Positions 27,848 to 36,115 of a stretch of DNA of 64,000 bases are shown here, piece after piece; the first letter of the stretch is position 1; each line of letters opens with the position of its first letter. The DNA comes from Gloeocapsa sp. PCC 7428 (lineage in GTDB: Bacteria; Cyanobacteriota; Cyanobacteriia; Cyanobacteriales; Chroococcidiopsidaceae). A program made the position numbers and the translations under genes. Below the pieces are notes generated by a model. That model was not told the DNA's origin. It did not search any database and was given only the letters and a program-made list of their open reading frames with translations. Location: positions 3,472,001 through 3,536,000 of the forward strand of contig NC_019745.1 of NCBI RefSeq assembly GCF_000317555.1, given 5' to 3'.

Positions 27848-28980
27848 TGAATTTTGAGCGACAACTCAATCAAGCTAATGGCAGACTCAAAGCTGCTAAT
27901 GTCGGCGTTGCGATCGAAGTGCGAGGTACGCGGCTATATTTACGTGCTAACCTACCTGCTAAGAAGCCTGTTTCAAACACAAAAAGCCACTACCAGCAGC
28001 GAATAACGCTGAGCGTTCGCGTTAATCCTGCTGGTATTTCTTTAGCAGAAATCGAAGCTCGTAAAGTTGGTGCGCTACTCGATGCGGGACAATTTTCCTG
28101 GCAACCGTACATCAAAACCTCACAAGCCACTTCACTACCAGTAGTACAAACGTTCTCAATTAGCGACTGGATTACACTATTTGAAACCGATTACTTCCAC
28201 CGCCGCGCCCGAACTCCTAAATCAATAACAACTTGGGAAGGCGATTACTGGGAAGTCTTTCGTCGCTTGCCACAAAATGAAGCACTCACGCCCGAAATCA
28301 TCACCGCTGCGATTCAAGCGACCGCACCGGATACCAAAAACCGCAAACGCCACTGTATGGCACTGCAAGCGCTCGCTAACTTCGCTCAGATTGAATACGA
28401 CACAAAGCCGCTCGCAGGCAACTACAACCCGAAGCGCGTCCGACCGCGTGACTTACCCGATGACCAAACCATCACCGACTGGTACAACCGTATTAGCAAC
28501 CCTGCGTGGCAATGGGCATACGGCATCATCGCCACATTCGGCATTCGCCCACACGAAGTCTTTCACCTCGATTCGCAAGCTCTCGTGGCTGGCTACTCAT
28601 ACATAGATATTTTGGACGGCAAAACAGGCGCAAGAAGAGTATGGGCGTACTACCCTGAATGGATTGACACCTTTAACCTTAGATCGCCGCTTGTACCCGC
28701 CGTAAATGGTAAAAACAACAGCGAATTAGGCGAACGCTGCACCCAATACTTCCGCCGCAATGCCGAGCTACCATTCAAGCCCTACGATCTACGCCACTGT
28801 TGGGCAATCCGCACGCTGCAATTTGGTTTAGATATCACACTAGCAGCCCAACAAATGGGGCATAGCGTCAAAACCCACACCGAGCTATATCACCACTGGA
28901 TTACTGACCGCCATCATCAACGCGCCTTCGAGTCACTCACGCTCCGCAGCGATCGACCAGTTGCGCCAAAAGCTTCGTAG
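27847..28980 (+). CDS. int: Tyrosine-type site-specific integrase
   Basis: A 377-residue integrase. The N-terminal half carries an arm-binding and core-binding region (about 1-190). The catalytic domain shows the first Arg in IIATFGIRPHEVFHLD (near 237), then YDLRHCWAIRTLQ (His-x-x-Arg type box, near 315), the GHS in AAQQMGHSVKTHTELYHHW, and the Tyr nucleophile in the same segment. It lies 198 bases from the tRNA and points into the element. It would both insert and, with a directionality factor that I cannot identify, excise the element. The codons are GC-rich like the DUF3987 gene, unlike the structural cassette. Confidence 0.93.
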   Translation: MNFERQLNQANGRLKAANVGVAIEVRGTRLYLRANLPAKKPVSNTKSHYQQRITLSVRVNPAGISLAEIEARKVGALLDAGQFSWQPYIKTSQATSLPVVQTFSISDWITLFETDYFHRRARTPKSITTWEGDYWEVFRRLPQNEALTPEIITAAIQATAPDTKNRKRHCMALQALANFAQIEYDTKPLAGNYNPKRVRPRDLPDDQTITDWYNRISNPAWQWAYGIIATFGIRPHEVFHLDSQALVAGYSYIDILDGKTGARRVWAYYPEWIDTFNLRSPLVPAVNGKNNSELGERCTQYFRRNAELPFKPYDLRHCWAIRTLQFGLDITLAAQQMGHSVKTHTELYHHWITDRHHQRAFESLTLRSDRPVAPKAS

Positions 28981-29276
28981 ATTTGTAAAACGGTTCAAAA
29001 ATCCAAAATCGAAAACGCGCTAAATGCTTATTTTATATAGTGTTTAGCGTATTTTTTTATTTAATCTCACGCGTGCGCGTATACGTATATACGTGTATAA
29101 ATATATAATAAAAAAGAGCTAATATTCCCCTTATATATATTTCTATAATAAAAAACAAGATTAATCAAGCGCAGCGCAATATTTTTTAACACGCACTGCG
29201 CTTAAAAGTTGCTTCTCACCACAAAGAAGGCTCAAATACGAATTGGTGCTAGGATTCTAAACATACACACGATTCG
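28981..29276. other. Region downstream of the integrase: terminator and AT-rich alternating tract
   Basis: A terminator lies at 29016-29060. It is followed by an alternating purine-pyrimidine tract (29065-29110) with CGTATACGTATATACG words and an AT-rich run. CGTATATACG-like words recur near 45850-45886 at the other end of the element. No gene is visible. Confidence 0.45.
29016..29060 (+). terminator. Integrase terminator
   Basis: CGCTAAA (29018-29024) pairs with TTTAGCG (29043-29049), with partial pairing further in, followed by TATTTTTTTATTT. Confidence 0.7.
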
Positions 29277-29480
29277 ATGTTAGCTATGGCAGATAAGCAG
29301 ATATCGCCACGTTCATTAGAAAATCTCAAACTCGGTGCGCTAAAGCGCTATCAAGGTAAAGTACGCTGCAATTTCACCATTCTTCCTGAAACGCTCGAAT
29401 GGCTAAAGCGCGGCGGCAACGCCAGTAGCCGCATCGATCAGTTAGTCGCCGCCGCCAAGCGCAAAGAACTTAAGCCATGA
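29277..29480 (+). CDS. Small basic protein of the element, ribbon-helix-helix-like, unknown function
   Basis: A 67-residue basic protein. A stretch of alternating residues (KVRCNFTILPETLEWLKRGG) followed by a helix (SSRIDQLVAAAKRK) recalls small ribbon-helix-helix DNA-binding proteins: strand, two helices, Lys/Arg-rich. ATG 29277 or the next ATG at 29286 could be the start. It is 22 bases before the DUF4258 gene on the same strand. By size and position it could be an excisionase or an autoregulator, but no motif proves either. Confidence 0.55.
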   Translation: MLAMADKQISPRSLENLKLGALKRYQGKVRCNFTILPETLEWLKRGGNASSRIDQLVAAAKRKELKP

Positions 29481-29501
29481 CCGACGCCCACAATCGCTTC
29501 G

Positions 29502-29759
29502 ATGAACTTTAAGCTTTCGTTTCACGCTCAAGAACAACTAGCAACCAGAGCATTGCCCTTATATCTAGTAGAGATGGTCCTTGAGAATCCACAGCAAATA
29601 GTTGAATCAGAGGGCGCAAAAGTTTATCAATCGCAGTTTGATTACAACGGGAAGATGCAATTATTGCGCGTGGTGGTAAATGATCAAGTTGATCCAATGG
29701 TTGTCGTCACAATCTACGTCACAAGTAAAATCGATAAATACTGGTCGAGAAAGTCATGA
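29502..29759 (+). CDS. DUF4258-type small protein
   Basis: An 85-residue protein with the DUF4258 pattern: a leading SFHAQEQLATRALPLYLVEMVL segment (from residue 5), where the His and Arg resemble the RelE/BrnT-like fold, then QIVESEGAKVYQ and a strand pair ending MVVVTIYVTSKIDKYW. It overlaps the next gene (DUF2283) by 4 bases (ATGA). DUF4258-DUF2283 pairs recur in cyanobacterial genomes and behave by layout as a toxin-antitoxin-like module. That function is inferred. Confidence 0.8.
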   Translation: MNFKLSFHAQEQLATRALPLYLVEMVLENPQQIVESEGAKVYQSQFDYNGKMQLLRVVVNDQVDPMVVVTIYVTSKIDKYWSRKS

Positions 29760-29956
29760 AAGCACACTACGATTCTGAAGTTGACGCACTAGCAATTAAT
29801 TGGGGAAATAACTCAATCGCTGAAAGCGACGAAGTTGAGCCAGGCGTAATCCTTGACTATGATGCTCAGGGCAACGTAGTCGGAATCGAGATTCTCAATG
29901 CATCCAAGAAAATCAACAACCTTGGGAAGATCGCTACCGCTACATCAAAGTCTTAG
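29756..29956 (+). CDS. DUF2283 family protein
   Basis: A 66-residue protein with the DUF2283 signature: MKAHYDSEVDALAINWG at the start, SDEVEPGVILDYDAQGNVVG in the middle and IEILNASKKI at the end. It is translationally coupled (ATGA overlap) to the DUF4258 gene. In such pairs this partner is acidic and may be the antitoxin. It overlaps the convergent resolvase gene by 4 bases. Confidence 0.85.
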   Translation: MKAHYDSEVDALAINWGNNSIAESDEVEPGVILDYDAQGNVVGIEILNASKKINNLGKIATATSKS

Positions 29957-30525
29957 TCTTTTGCGGCAGAAGAATGTAAACTCTTCTGCCGACGATAGTA
30001 AGTCGCGCGACTAATCCCCAGTGACTCGCACACCTCTGTAATCGGATCGTCAGATCCAGCAGCTAACTGCATCGCCGCCGCAATCTTCTTATCGCTATAC
30101 TTCAATCGCCTACCGCCTTTTCTACCTCTAGCCCGCGCCGCCGCCAACCCTGCAAGCGTCCGCTCTCTGATAATCCCGCGCTCGAACTCTGCCAGAGCGC
30201 CAAAGATTGCAAACACCAATTTACCCGCGCTCGTCGTTGTGTCGATGCTTTCAGTCAAGCTGCGAAAGCCAATATCTCTACAGTTGAGGTCATCGACCGT
30301 ATCAATTAGATGTTTTAAGTTACGTCCGAGCCGGTCCAGTCGCCACACAACCAAAGTATCGCCAGAGCGTAGATGACTAAGTGCATTTTGCAATCCAGGG
30401 CGATCGTATGAAGCGCCACTAGAGGTATCCGTAAAAAGGTGATCGCATCCCGCCTTATCAAGTGCGTCAATTTGTAGATCTAAATTCTGATCGAGTGAAC
30501 TCACCCGTGCGTAACCAATTAACAT
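29953..30525 (-). CDS. Serine recombinase (resolvase/invertase family)
   Basis: A 190-residue resolvase. The catalytic Ser lies in GYARVSSLDQNLDLQ (residues 4-18). The domain continues with GDTLVVWRLDRLGRNLKHL (near 55), the E-helix segment GALAEFERGIIRERTLAGL (near 110), and a C-terminal Hin-like helix-turn-helix (EVCESLGISRATYYRR, near 165). Such enzymes resolve dimers or invert segments. The recombination site is probably in the 221-base spacer at 30526-30746. A second recombinase beside an integrase suggests that the element has a circular multicopy stage. Confidence 0.93.
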   Translation of the reverse strand: MLIGYARVSSLDQNLDLQIDALDKAGCDHLFTDTSSGASYDRPGLQNALSHLRSGDTLVVWRLDRLGRNLKHLIDTVDDLNCRDIGFRSLTESIDTTTSAGKLVFAIFGALAEFERGIIRERTLAGLAAARARGRKGGRRLKYSDKKIAAAMQLAAGSDDPITEVCESLGISRATYYRRQKSLHSSAAKD

Positions 30526-30746
30526 TTAATGTCTCATAAACCTGCTTTACAGTCTTAGCAAGACACTGATAAAAAGACAAGATTTAAGACACTTAGAATA
30601 GCTTTTGATTGGCGTGGCTCTTAGAATTGTAAATCTGTCTTATTAACGGTCGTTTATAAAACTAGAATCTCAAATAGATTAGGCAGCGGTCGCACTTTTC
30701 AACTAAATCGAATATCTTAGATTAGAATCAAATAGACAATCGCCTT
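30526..30746. promoter_or_regulatory. Candidate res site and start region of the structural cassette
   Basis: The spacer between divergent resolvase and cassette contains several AGACA/TGTCT words in both directions: TGTCTCATAA (30531), AAGACACTGATA (30560), AAGACAAGATTTAAGACAC (30574) and TGTCTTATTA (30636). This is the kind of repeated arrangement expected of a resolvase site. The right half must carry the cassette promoter, but I see no clear -35/-10 pair. Confidence 0.4.
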
Positions 30747-31463
30747 ATGCCGATTAGTTCTGTTAACCGCGCTCGTTCAATTGTAATACCCCTAACTGTT
30801 AATTCTGGCAGTTCAATTATTCCTATTTACAGAAGTAGTGAATTAACTGTAGGTAGTGAGCTAATTCCAGATCACACAATTGTCAACTACAATTGCTTTT
30901 TCAAAAATCTTAAGGCGTTTGCTGAAATCAGTAGTCTACCAGAAGCAAGCTTACCTAATTTTAAGTTAGAGGATAGCGATACCGATAAACTCTACAAAGT
31001 CCTAGATGTTGAATGGAATTCACCACGCAAGCAAATGACTTTGTATATTTCACCAACTGGGAATAACCTTGATTGGTCAAAAGTTGGAAGCATATCAATG
31101 CTCAATCCATCGGGATATCCTTATCGGATTTATAACCTGATGGATCTGTTTACCGATAACTTAGCTTTAGAGCTTGGTGAAAATAGCGCTATCGGTATTG
31201 GAATTGATGATGTAGGTTATGGTTTACTTGAGACTATAGATAAAGTAACAATTCACGGTTCTTATGTCGAGGAAATATTTGTTCAATATACTGAGCCGCA
31301 GCCAATTGTTAATTTAACGGTTCCTGAAAGGCAACCAATTATCAACGTCAACATTACCAGCGCCCCGATCAATACTGGAGGTGGACAAGATGGAGGAAAC
31401 GGATTATCTACTCTTATTGGCAATAATACTTTGGTTGGTAATGAATTTTTAATAGCTAATTAA
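30747..31463 (+). CDS. First gene of the structural-looking cassette, unknown function
   Basis: A 238-residue protein of the element. It appears beta-rich, with many alternating hydrophobic/polar strands (SIVIPLTVNSGSSIIPIY; QMTLYISPTGNN; NLTVPERQPIINVNI) and no signal peptide or membrane helix. The end is a Gly/Asn-rich tail with three similar units (LIGNN, LVGNE, LIAN). This composition is typical of particle surface or fibre proteins, but I recognise no family. It leads the rightward cassette; the next gene starts 14 bases on with an AGGAG site. Arginine is often AGA and the DNA is AT-rich, unlike the integrase gene. Confidence 0.65.
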   Translation: MPISSVNRARSIVIPLTVNSGSSIIPIYRSSELTVGSELIPDHTIVNYNCFFKNLKAFAEISSLPEASLPNFKLEDSDTDKLYKVLDVEWNSPRKQMTLYISPTGNNLDWSKVGSISMLNPSGYPYRIYNLMDLFTDNLALELGENSAIGIGIDDVGYGLLETIDKVTIHGSYVEEIFVQYTEPQPIVNLTVPERQPIINVNITSAPINTGGGQDGGNGLSTLIGNNTLVGNEFLIAN

Positions 31464-31477
31464 TAGGAGTGCTAATA

Positions 31478-31996
31478 ATGGATTTTGATTTTGAATATTT
31501 AAAGATACCTGTATTTACTGGAATCAATGATAATCCAGTTGAGCCGACAGAAACTAAAGCAGGTAATGGTTCGCATCTCATACAAGTTATCAATAATCTT
31601 GTTGACGAAACCGTCGATGGCTTAAACAATTTACAATACGGGCTTGAGCATTTACTACCTCCAATCAATAACTGGAAGCTTATTTCTACTGAAGTTATTG
31701 ATTACTATGCTCAACCTGGAGAAAAAATTGTGATTATTTCAACTGGCATTGATCAGAATGTAAATGTTTATTTACCTTCTAATCCCCCAGAAGGTACAGA
31801 AATATCCCTAATTAAAACCTCTGATAGTGACACTGTGCAGATTCAATATAACGGTAAATTCTGCAACGATTATCCATCTCAATTATTTCTTGCCGATCGG
31901 TATCGATTGGCTACAGTTATCTGGACAGGCGACTCGTTTGGCTGGATTCCTAATGTTAGGAACTACGGAATTGAGGAGGTTTACAGTGCTTCTTAA
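31478..31996 (+). CDS. Cassette protein 2, tail/fibre-like, unknown function
   Basis: A 172-residue protein. The opening (PVFTGINDNPVEPTETKAGN, then GSHLIQVINNLVDETVDGLNNL) is a pattern I have seen at the start of virion surface proteins. The remainder is beta-rich (EKIVIISTGIDQNVNVYLP). I start it at ATG 31478 after a TAGGAG site; an in-frame GTG at 31469 overlaps that site. Its end overlaps the next gene by 11 bases. No catalytic motif is present. A structural role is inferred from the pattern and the neighbours. Confidence 0.6.
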   Translation: MDFDFEYLKIPVFTGINDNPVEPTETKAGNGSHLIQVINNLVDETVDGLNNLQYGLEHLLPPINNWKLISTEVIDYYAQPGEKIVIISTGIDQNVNVYLPSNPPEGTEISLIKTSDSDTVQIQYNGKFCNDYPSQLFLADRYRLATVIWTGDSFGWIPNVRNYGIEEVYSAS

Positions 31997-32168
31997 TAAT
32001 CCGTTTGACCGTCGTCAGGTTTATGAAAACGATCCAGATGGTTTTCTAATGCCTTACAAGCTTGCAAGTAAAACTGACTTGGAAGTAATGAACGAAAAGT
32101 ATATGCGATTGCGTAAAGCTTCTTATGGTTGCATCGTGCGTTTAGGTATACCAGAAAAGAAAAGATAG
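31986..32168 (+). CDS. Cassette protein 3, 60-residue protein starting at GTG
   Basis: A short gene that overlaps the previous gene by 11 bases and the next by one (TAGTG). A strong GAGGAGG ribosome-binding site at about 31973-31979 fixes the GTG start at 31986. The product (LLNNPFDRRQVYENDPDGFL near the start) is basic and helical at its end. I recognise no family. Tight overlap on both sides suggests that it is made in fixed ratio with its neighbours. Confidence 0.65.
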   Translation: MLLNNPFDRRQVYENDPDGFLMPYKLASKTDLEVMNEKYMRLRKASYGCIVRLGIPEKKR

Positions 32169-34099
32169 TGGTTGTTCAAAGACGAATTAAGAAGTTTGTT
32201 TTAAATCAACTAGAAAAAAAGTTGAATGAGCAGGACGCTAAGAATGACATAATGCCTGGCTTGGCTCCAATTGGCGATACAGGCTTGTATAGAAGTTCAC
32301 TAGAACCTGTTAGCCCGTTTGATTGTGCTAGATACCCTGATAGTCCTTATTGTGGCGGCTTCCCAATATCGCCATTTGCCTTTGAATTGCAGCCCGTTAT
32401 TCACATAGACAGTTGCAATATTGGAATTCGTATAAATCAAACAGTAGGATTTATTAAATTTCCACCGCTTGCTTTAGTGTATAGATATCCTGAATGCCGG
32501 AAATTGCCACCGGAGCCGTTACCAGCATCAGATAATTATTCGATACCCGTCCGCATACCTCCTAATAATTGCGACGCAGCTAACGCGCCAACAGTTATCT
32601 TAGTATTTAGAGATAGTTATTTTGCTTATGAAAAAGTTGAAAATTATGATGGCAAAGGTAACTTTATAGAAGCTATATCAAATGGAACAGTAAGCCTTAT
32701 TCGCTTTGATTATCCTGTTATACCTACAGAAACAAAACGAATTATTACAGCTACAGGATATATTGAAACCCCAGTATTTGGATATGTTACTTTAAGAGTT
32801 CAAAGCACATTTAAAGCTAACGCAAATTACGCTAGAGAAGTTTGGCGAGATTTTTCAGGGAATGGAATAGATAACTCTTCCGATAGAACAGAAACAATTA
32901 AAATAACTCATTACGAAGAATCTTATAATGTTTTTGGGACTGGAGTTGGCACAGGACGCTTGGGACTGATTTGGCGTAACTTATCAAGAGCAACAGAATA
33001 TATCAATAGAAATAATATTGTTAATAGTAGTTTTACTCAGACTCGCATTGATCATAGAGGTGGATATTTTCTACCGGAATATATAGCAACGATAACAGAA
33101 TCTGAAACCGAAAATTTTACAGTTTTAGTTAAATGCGGTCAGTATTCAAATTCAAATAGAAACAATCCCGCCCCACCTTTACAAGAGGAACCGTGTTGTA
33201 TGAAGTGCTGTCCTCCTCATGATGATTCATTAGTAAAATTATTAATAAAAAAGATAGACAAATTATCAGAAATAGTAGGAGTTGATGATTACCCCGTTAA
33301 ATTACCTAAATCATTAATTACTAAAACTGAAGGCTTTCCAGGAAATTTGATTCCAGATGGTGAAGATGAAATTGCATCATTGACGCGGTTGCAGACTTGG
33401 TATTTTGAACGCTTCGATGAAATTATGGGTCAATGGGAAATACCAATTGAAATCAAAGATAGCGATCCAAGTACACCAGGCGATCAGCCTAAAGGCGTAA
33501 AACTGCCAAATATGGCAGAAGCGATCGCCGAGATATTCACATTAAACTTTCAATCCTACATCAACACAGAAACTATCCTAAACATTGCCGTTCGTAACTT
33601 AATCGAAACAGGTACAGATAAACAACAGAATTTCGTTACTTATAAACTCCTACAGTCTCTAACAGACTGGGTAGGTTTCAAACAGAAAGACATCAAACTA
33701 GAAATGCCTTTAAGCTTCAATCCTGGGAAAACTAAATTTGACGAACTTCTGCAAGAAACTAAAGTGAAAGTTAATTGCGTAGAATTCGATGACAAATTCG
33801 GGTTAGAAGCAGATTTAATGCGCTTTCGAGAAGCAGCAGCAATTTTACAAGCAGTTTACAAAAGGCGACTTAACCCCAATGGAGATATCAAAGGGCAAAT
33901 ACTTAAATATTTGCTAGATACTTACAATGCGGTCAAAAAAGTAAACGAAAATGATGAAAGCTTTAGCGATTTTATCAATCGTGTTGAAAATGGCTTTACA
34001 GATATTCCTACCGTAGGAGATCCGACACAACCTTATGGTAGACCCTACGCACAGCGACCCAAAATTCGCGACCTCACTGATATAGACGAGCAAACCTAA
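32168..34099 (+). CDS. Cassette protein 4, largest protein of the module, unknown function
   Basis: A 643-residue protein that starts at GTG 32168, inside the stop codon of the previous gene. The N-terminal half is beta-rich with scattered Cys (SPFDCARYPDSPYCGG; PNNCDAANAPTVILVF) and ends in a Cys cluster (PCCMKCCPP, near 352). The C-terminal half is helical and acidic (about 365-643). This two-part layout, surface-like first and helical second, may join an outer domain to a shaft or anchor. I see no enzyme motif, signal peptide or membrane helix. The DNA is AT-rich in the first half and closer to host composition in the second. Its stop overlaps the next ATG (TAATG). Confidence 0.6.
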   Translation: MVVQRRIKKFVLNQLEKKLNEQDAKNDIMPGLAPIGDTGLYRSSLEPVSPFDCARYPDSPYCGGFPISPFAFELQPVIHIDSCNIGIRINQTVGFIKFPPLALVYRYPECRKLPPEPLPASDNYSIPVRIPPNNCDAANAPTVILVFRDSYFAYEKVENYDGKGNFIEAISNGTVSLIRFDYPVIPTETKRIITATGYIETPVFGYVTLRVQSTFKANANYAREVWRDFSGNGIDNSSDRTETIKITHYEESYNVFGTGVGTGRLGLIWRNLSRATEYINRNNIVNSSFTQTRIDHRGGYFLPEYIATITESETENFTVLVKCGQYSNSNRNNPAPPLQEEPCCMKCCPPHDDSLVKLLIKKIDKLSEIVGVDDYPVKLPKSLITKTEGFPGNLIPDGEDEIASLTRLQTWYFERFDEIMGQWEIPIEIKDSDPSTPGDQPKGVKLPNMAEAIAEIFTLNFQSYINTETILNIAVRNLIETGTDKQQNFVTYKLLQSLTDWVGFKQKDIKLEMPLSFNPGKTKFDELLQETKVKVNCVEFDDKFGLEADLMRFREAAAILQAVYKRRLNPNGDIKGQILKYLLDTYNAVKKVNENDESFSDFINRVENGFTDIPTVGDPTQPYGRPYAQRPKIRDLTDIDEQT

Positions 34100-35019
34100 T
34101 GAGTCTTTCGATATCTCTTAATTCGCTTGCCTCCAGGGCTGCAAGAAAAGTTGCTGCTGGTAGCAGTGGCATTCGCAGAATAGCGCTCAACGCGACAGGG
34201 ACAACGCAAGAAGACGATAACTCCGTAACCAGTGTTTACAATGCAATAGAAAGATTTGGTCAGTCTCTAATGCGCGGCACTCTGCAAGCGTTTGCTACAC
34301 TTTTTCAAATCTCTTGGTCCGCGCTCTGGGGCCAGACGGTCAACGTAGGTTTGTTTTTGATTAATTTCAACTGGAATAGTACCGATCAACAGCTAGACCA
34401 ACAAATCAAACAGGCAGAAATAGCCCTAGCAGCAGCCAGAGGATCGCTTGCAGGACAGTCATTAGGCTACGCGATTTGTGGATTAATCCCGACAGCAACA
34501 ATCGCAGTATTTAACGAACCACTAGCCTTGTACATGATGAAAGAATTAGGGGAAGAAGCAGCAGACGATATAGCGGCTTCTTTAGCCAATATGATCAGGC
34601 TGCAATTAACTTTGCAAGTAAGACGCGGCTTTGCTGCGTTATTCAAAAACTACAGAACACTGCTACGTGGCGCGGCGATCGGGTTTGCTAATGTTCTTGT
34701 TGCCATGGGCATCCTAACGCAAGAATCAGTAGATAAAGCTAATAAAAATAGAAACGAACCTTGGTCTTTTGCTGGAGCGATGGAAGATTCAATTGATTCT
34801 ATAAAAGATCCAGTCGAGCAAGCGTACGCAGAAGAATTCTGGGACGAGTTTCAAGATTCTTGCATTGAAGCAGGCTTCATCGTTGCTGGTGCGGCTGATT
34901 CTTACTTTGCAATGCAAAAAATGGCTAATCAATCAACATTAGGTGATTATGGCGTAGTCACCATTGAGCCTATTAGAGATAATGATGGCGTTGTTGATGT
35001 TAATGCTACGCCTTCATGA
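34099..35019 (+). CDS. Cassette protein 5, helical protein with hydrophobic segments
   Basis: A 306-residue, mostly helical protein. Hydrophobic segments lie at about 70-100 (FATLFQISWSALWGQTVNVG), 125-150 (GYAICGLIPTATIAVFNEPL) and 195-215 (LRGAAIGFANVLVAMGIL). Between them are amphipathic, Ala-rich helices. It could be a membrane-active component (pore or DNA-delivery protein) or a shell protein that meets a lipid. No family is recognised. It is coupled to both neighbours by 1-base and 4-base overlaps. Confidence 0.6.
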   Translation: MSLSISLNSLASRAARKVAAGSSGIRRIALNATGTTQEDDNSVTSVYNAIERFGQSLMRGTLQAFATLFQISWSALWGQTVNVGLFLINFNWNSTDQQLDQQIKQAEIALAAARGSLAGQSLGYAICGLIPTATIAVFNEPLALYMMKELGEEAADDIAASLANMIRLQLTLQVRRGFAALFKNYRTLLRGAAIGFANVLVAMGILTQESVDKANKNRNEPWSFAGAMEDSIDSIKDPVEQAYAEEFWDEFQDSCIEAGFIVAGAADSYFAMQKMANQSTLGDYGVVTIEPIRDNDGVVDVNATPS

Positions 35020-35723
35020 GCAATAAGATTGTTTTAGCTGGTAACAAAAACCTATTAAAAACCGCAATCACACAAATACTAGCAGTACATCAAATTATTG
35101 AACAAAAAGATTTTGGTGGCTCATCTGGCTACAGAGAATTAGAATCAATTCCTAGAAAAGGTAAGCCAAAAGTTACTTTATTCTTCTTAGAAGATACCAA
35201 TTTTAATCAAGTAGGTACAAATCCGAATACTCCGCAAGGTAGACGAAGGACAGAAGGCGTTATTCGATTTCGCCTAATGGATGAAACAACGCAAACATTT
35301 TCTAAAACAAACGCAACAACATTAGGTAGACGAATCAAAGAAGTATTTGGAGTCAACGGCGGTTTTGTTTGGAATAAAGGCAAAACACTTTATAGCTATG
35401 GTGACTGGGAACTAGGCTATCAATTCCAACTGCTCTGCCGTACTAAAACTGAAGCCAAGCGCATCATAACCGCTGTTCTTTCTCTACAAAGTCATCCAAT
35501 TGATTGGAAATTTCTGTTTGAGAACAAAAACGATCAAGAAGCCTTAGCTTATCCAGAAATTCCAGAACAGCAAGTTGTTATGGGCGAGTTAGTTGCCAAA
35601 CCGCGTATTCGTCCTAATGTCGATGTTCGCTTTCAATATGCATATGTATCTTTGTCAGGCGTAAAAGATCCTATTCTTCTGTACGATCGGACAAACAAAA
35701 AGGCAGGTGCTTTAGTAAATTGA
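35016..35723 (+). CDS. Cassette protein 6, unknown function
   Basis: A 235-residue soluble protein, basic in the first half (GRRRTEGVIRFRLMDETTQTF near 72), with mixed helices and strands (LGRRIKEVFGVNGGFVWNKG; WELGYQFQLLCRTKTEAKRI). No membrane helix or known catalytic motif. It starts in an ATGA overlap with protein 5 and is followed by a hairpin at 35737, which closes the first sub-operon. I recognise no family. A role in assembly or as a connector is only possible by position. Confidence 0.55.
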   Translation: MSNKIVLAGNKNLLKTAITQILAVHQIIEQKDFGGSSGYRELESIPRKGKPKVTLFFLEDTNFNQVGTNPNTPQGRRRTEGVIRFRLMDETTQTFSKTNATTLGRRIKEVFGVNGGFVWNKGKTLYSYGDWELGYQFQLLCRTKTEAKRIITAVLSLQSHPIDWKFLFENKNDQEALAYPEIPEQQVVMGELVAKPRIRPNVDVRFQYAYVSLSGVKDPILLYDRTNKKAGALVN

Positions 35724-35736
35724 TGACTAAAAATAT

Positions 35737-35765
35737 TACGGAAGGGTTAAGGCTTCCGTAGTAAT
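35737..35765 (+). terminator. Hairpin that divides the structural cassette
   Basis: TACGGAAG (35737-35744) pairs with CTTCCGTA (35753-35760) and is followed by GTAATTTTAG. A TTGACA word follows at about 35774, so a second promoter for the downstream half is possible. Confidence 0.6.
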
Positions 35766-35842
35766 TTTAGTCTTGACAAGCCGCAAAAGCTTGCGCTAGC
35801 TTGGTTTTGCAATTAAAAGCTAATAAATGAAGGGCTAACATT

Positions 35843-36079
35843 GTGAGTAATGAGAACTTAGCTCAATCTTTCTTTTCTTATGTTATACGAGCTAGTAAAG
35901 CGACAAAAAAAGCAGGATTTGTTGAAGGCAACGTAACCTACTCGCGCGACCTAGTTAACAAAAGAATAACAGGTAGCTTTGTATTACCTTTAGAAGAAAG
36001 AATTAATGAAGAAACTGGCGAAGTAACTCATATAGTTGCTGATTCCTTACAAGTGCCAGTAACCGAAATTTCAGAATAA
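35843..36079 (+). CDS. Cassette protein 7, small protein, unknown function
   Basis: A 78-residue protein that starts at GTG 35843 after an AAGGGC-like site. It has a basic helical first part (SYVIRASKATKKAGFVEGN) and an acidic beta-like second part (LPLEERINEETGEVTHIVAD). It begins the second sub-operon after the hairpin at 35737 and lies 36 bases before protein 8. Small proteins placed before a major shell protein are often scaffolds or decoration proteins; there is no direct evidence here. Confidence 0.55.
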   Translation: MSNENLAQSFFSYVIRASKATKKAGFVEGNVTYSRDLVNKRITGSFVLPLEERINEETGEVTHIVADSLQVPVTEISE

Positions 36080-36115
36080 GAAAAATAGCAATACTTAAAA
36101 GAGGGATTTTAAGGT

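Noticed and set aside
30747-35723. Filamentous (inovirus) gene set
   Set aside because: No Zot/pI-type ATPase and no short secreted coat protein with signal peptide and single helix; a lysis enzyme is present instead.
35770-35842. Strong promoter for the second half of the cassette
   Set aside because: TTGACA is present but no good -10 stands at the right distance; kept only as a remark.
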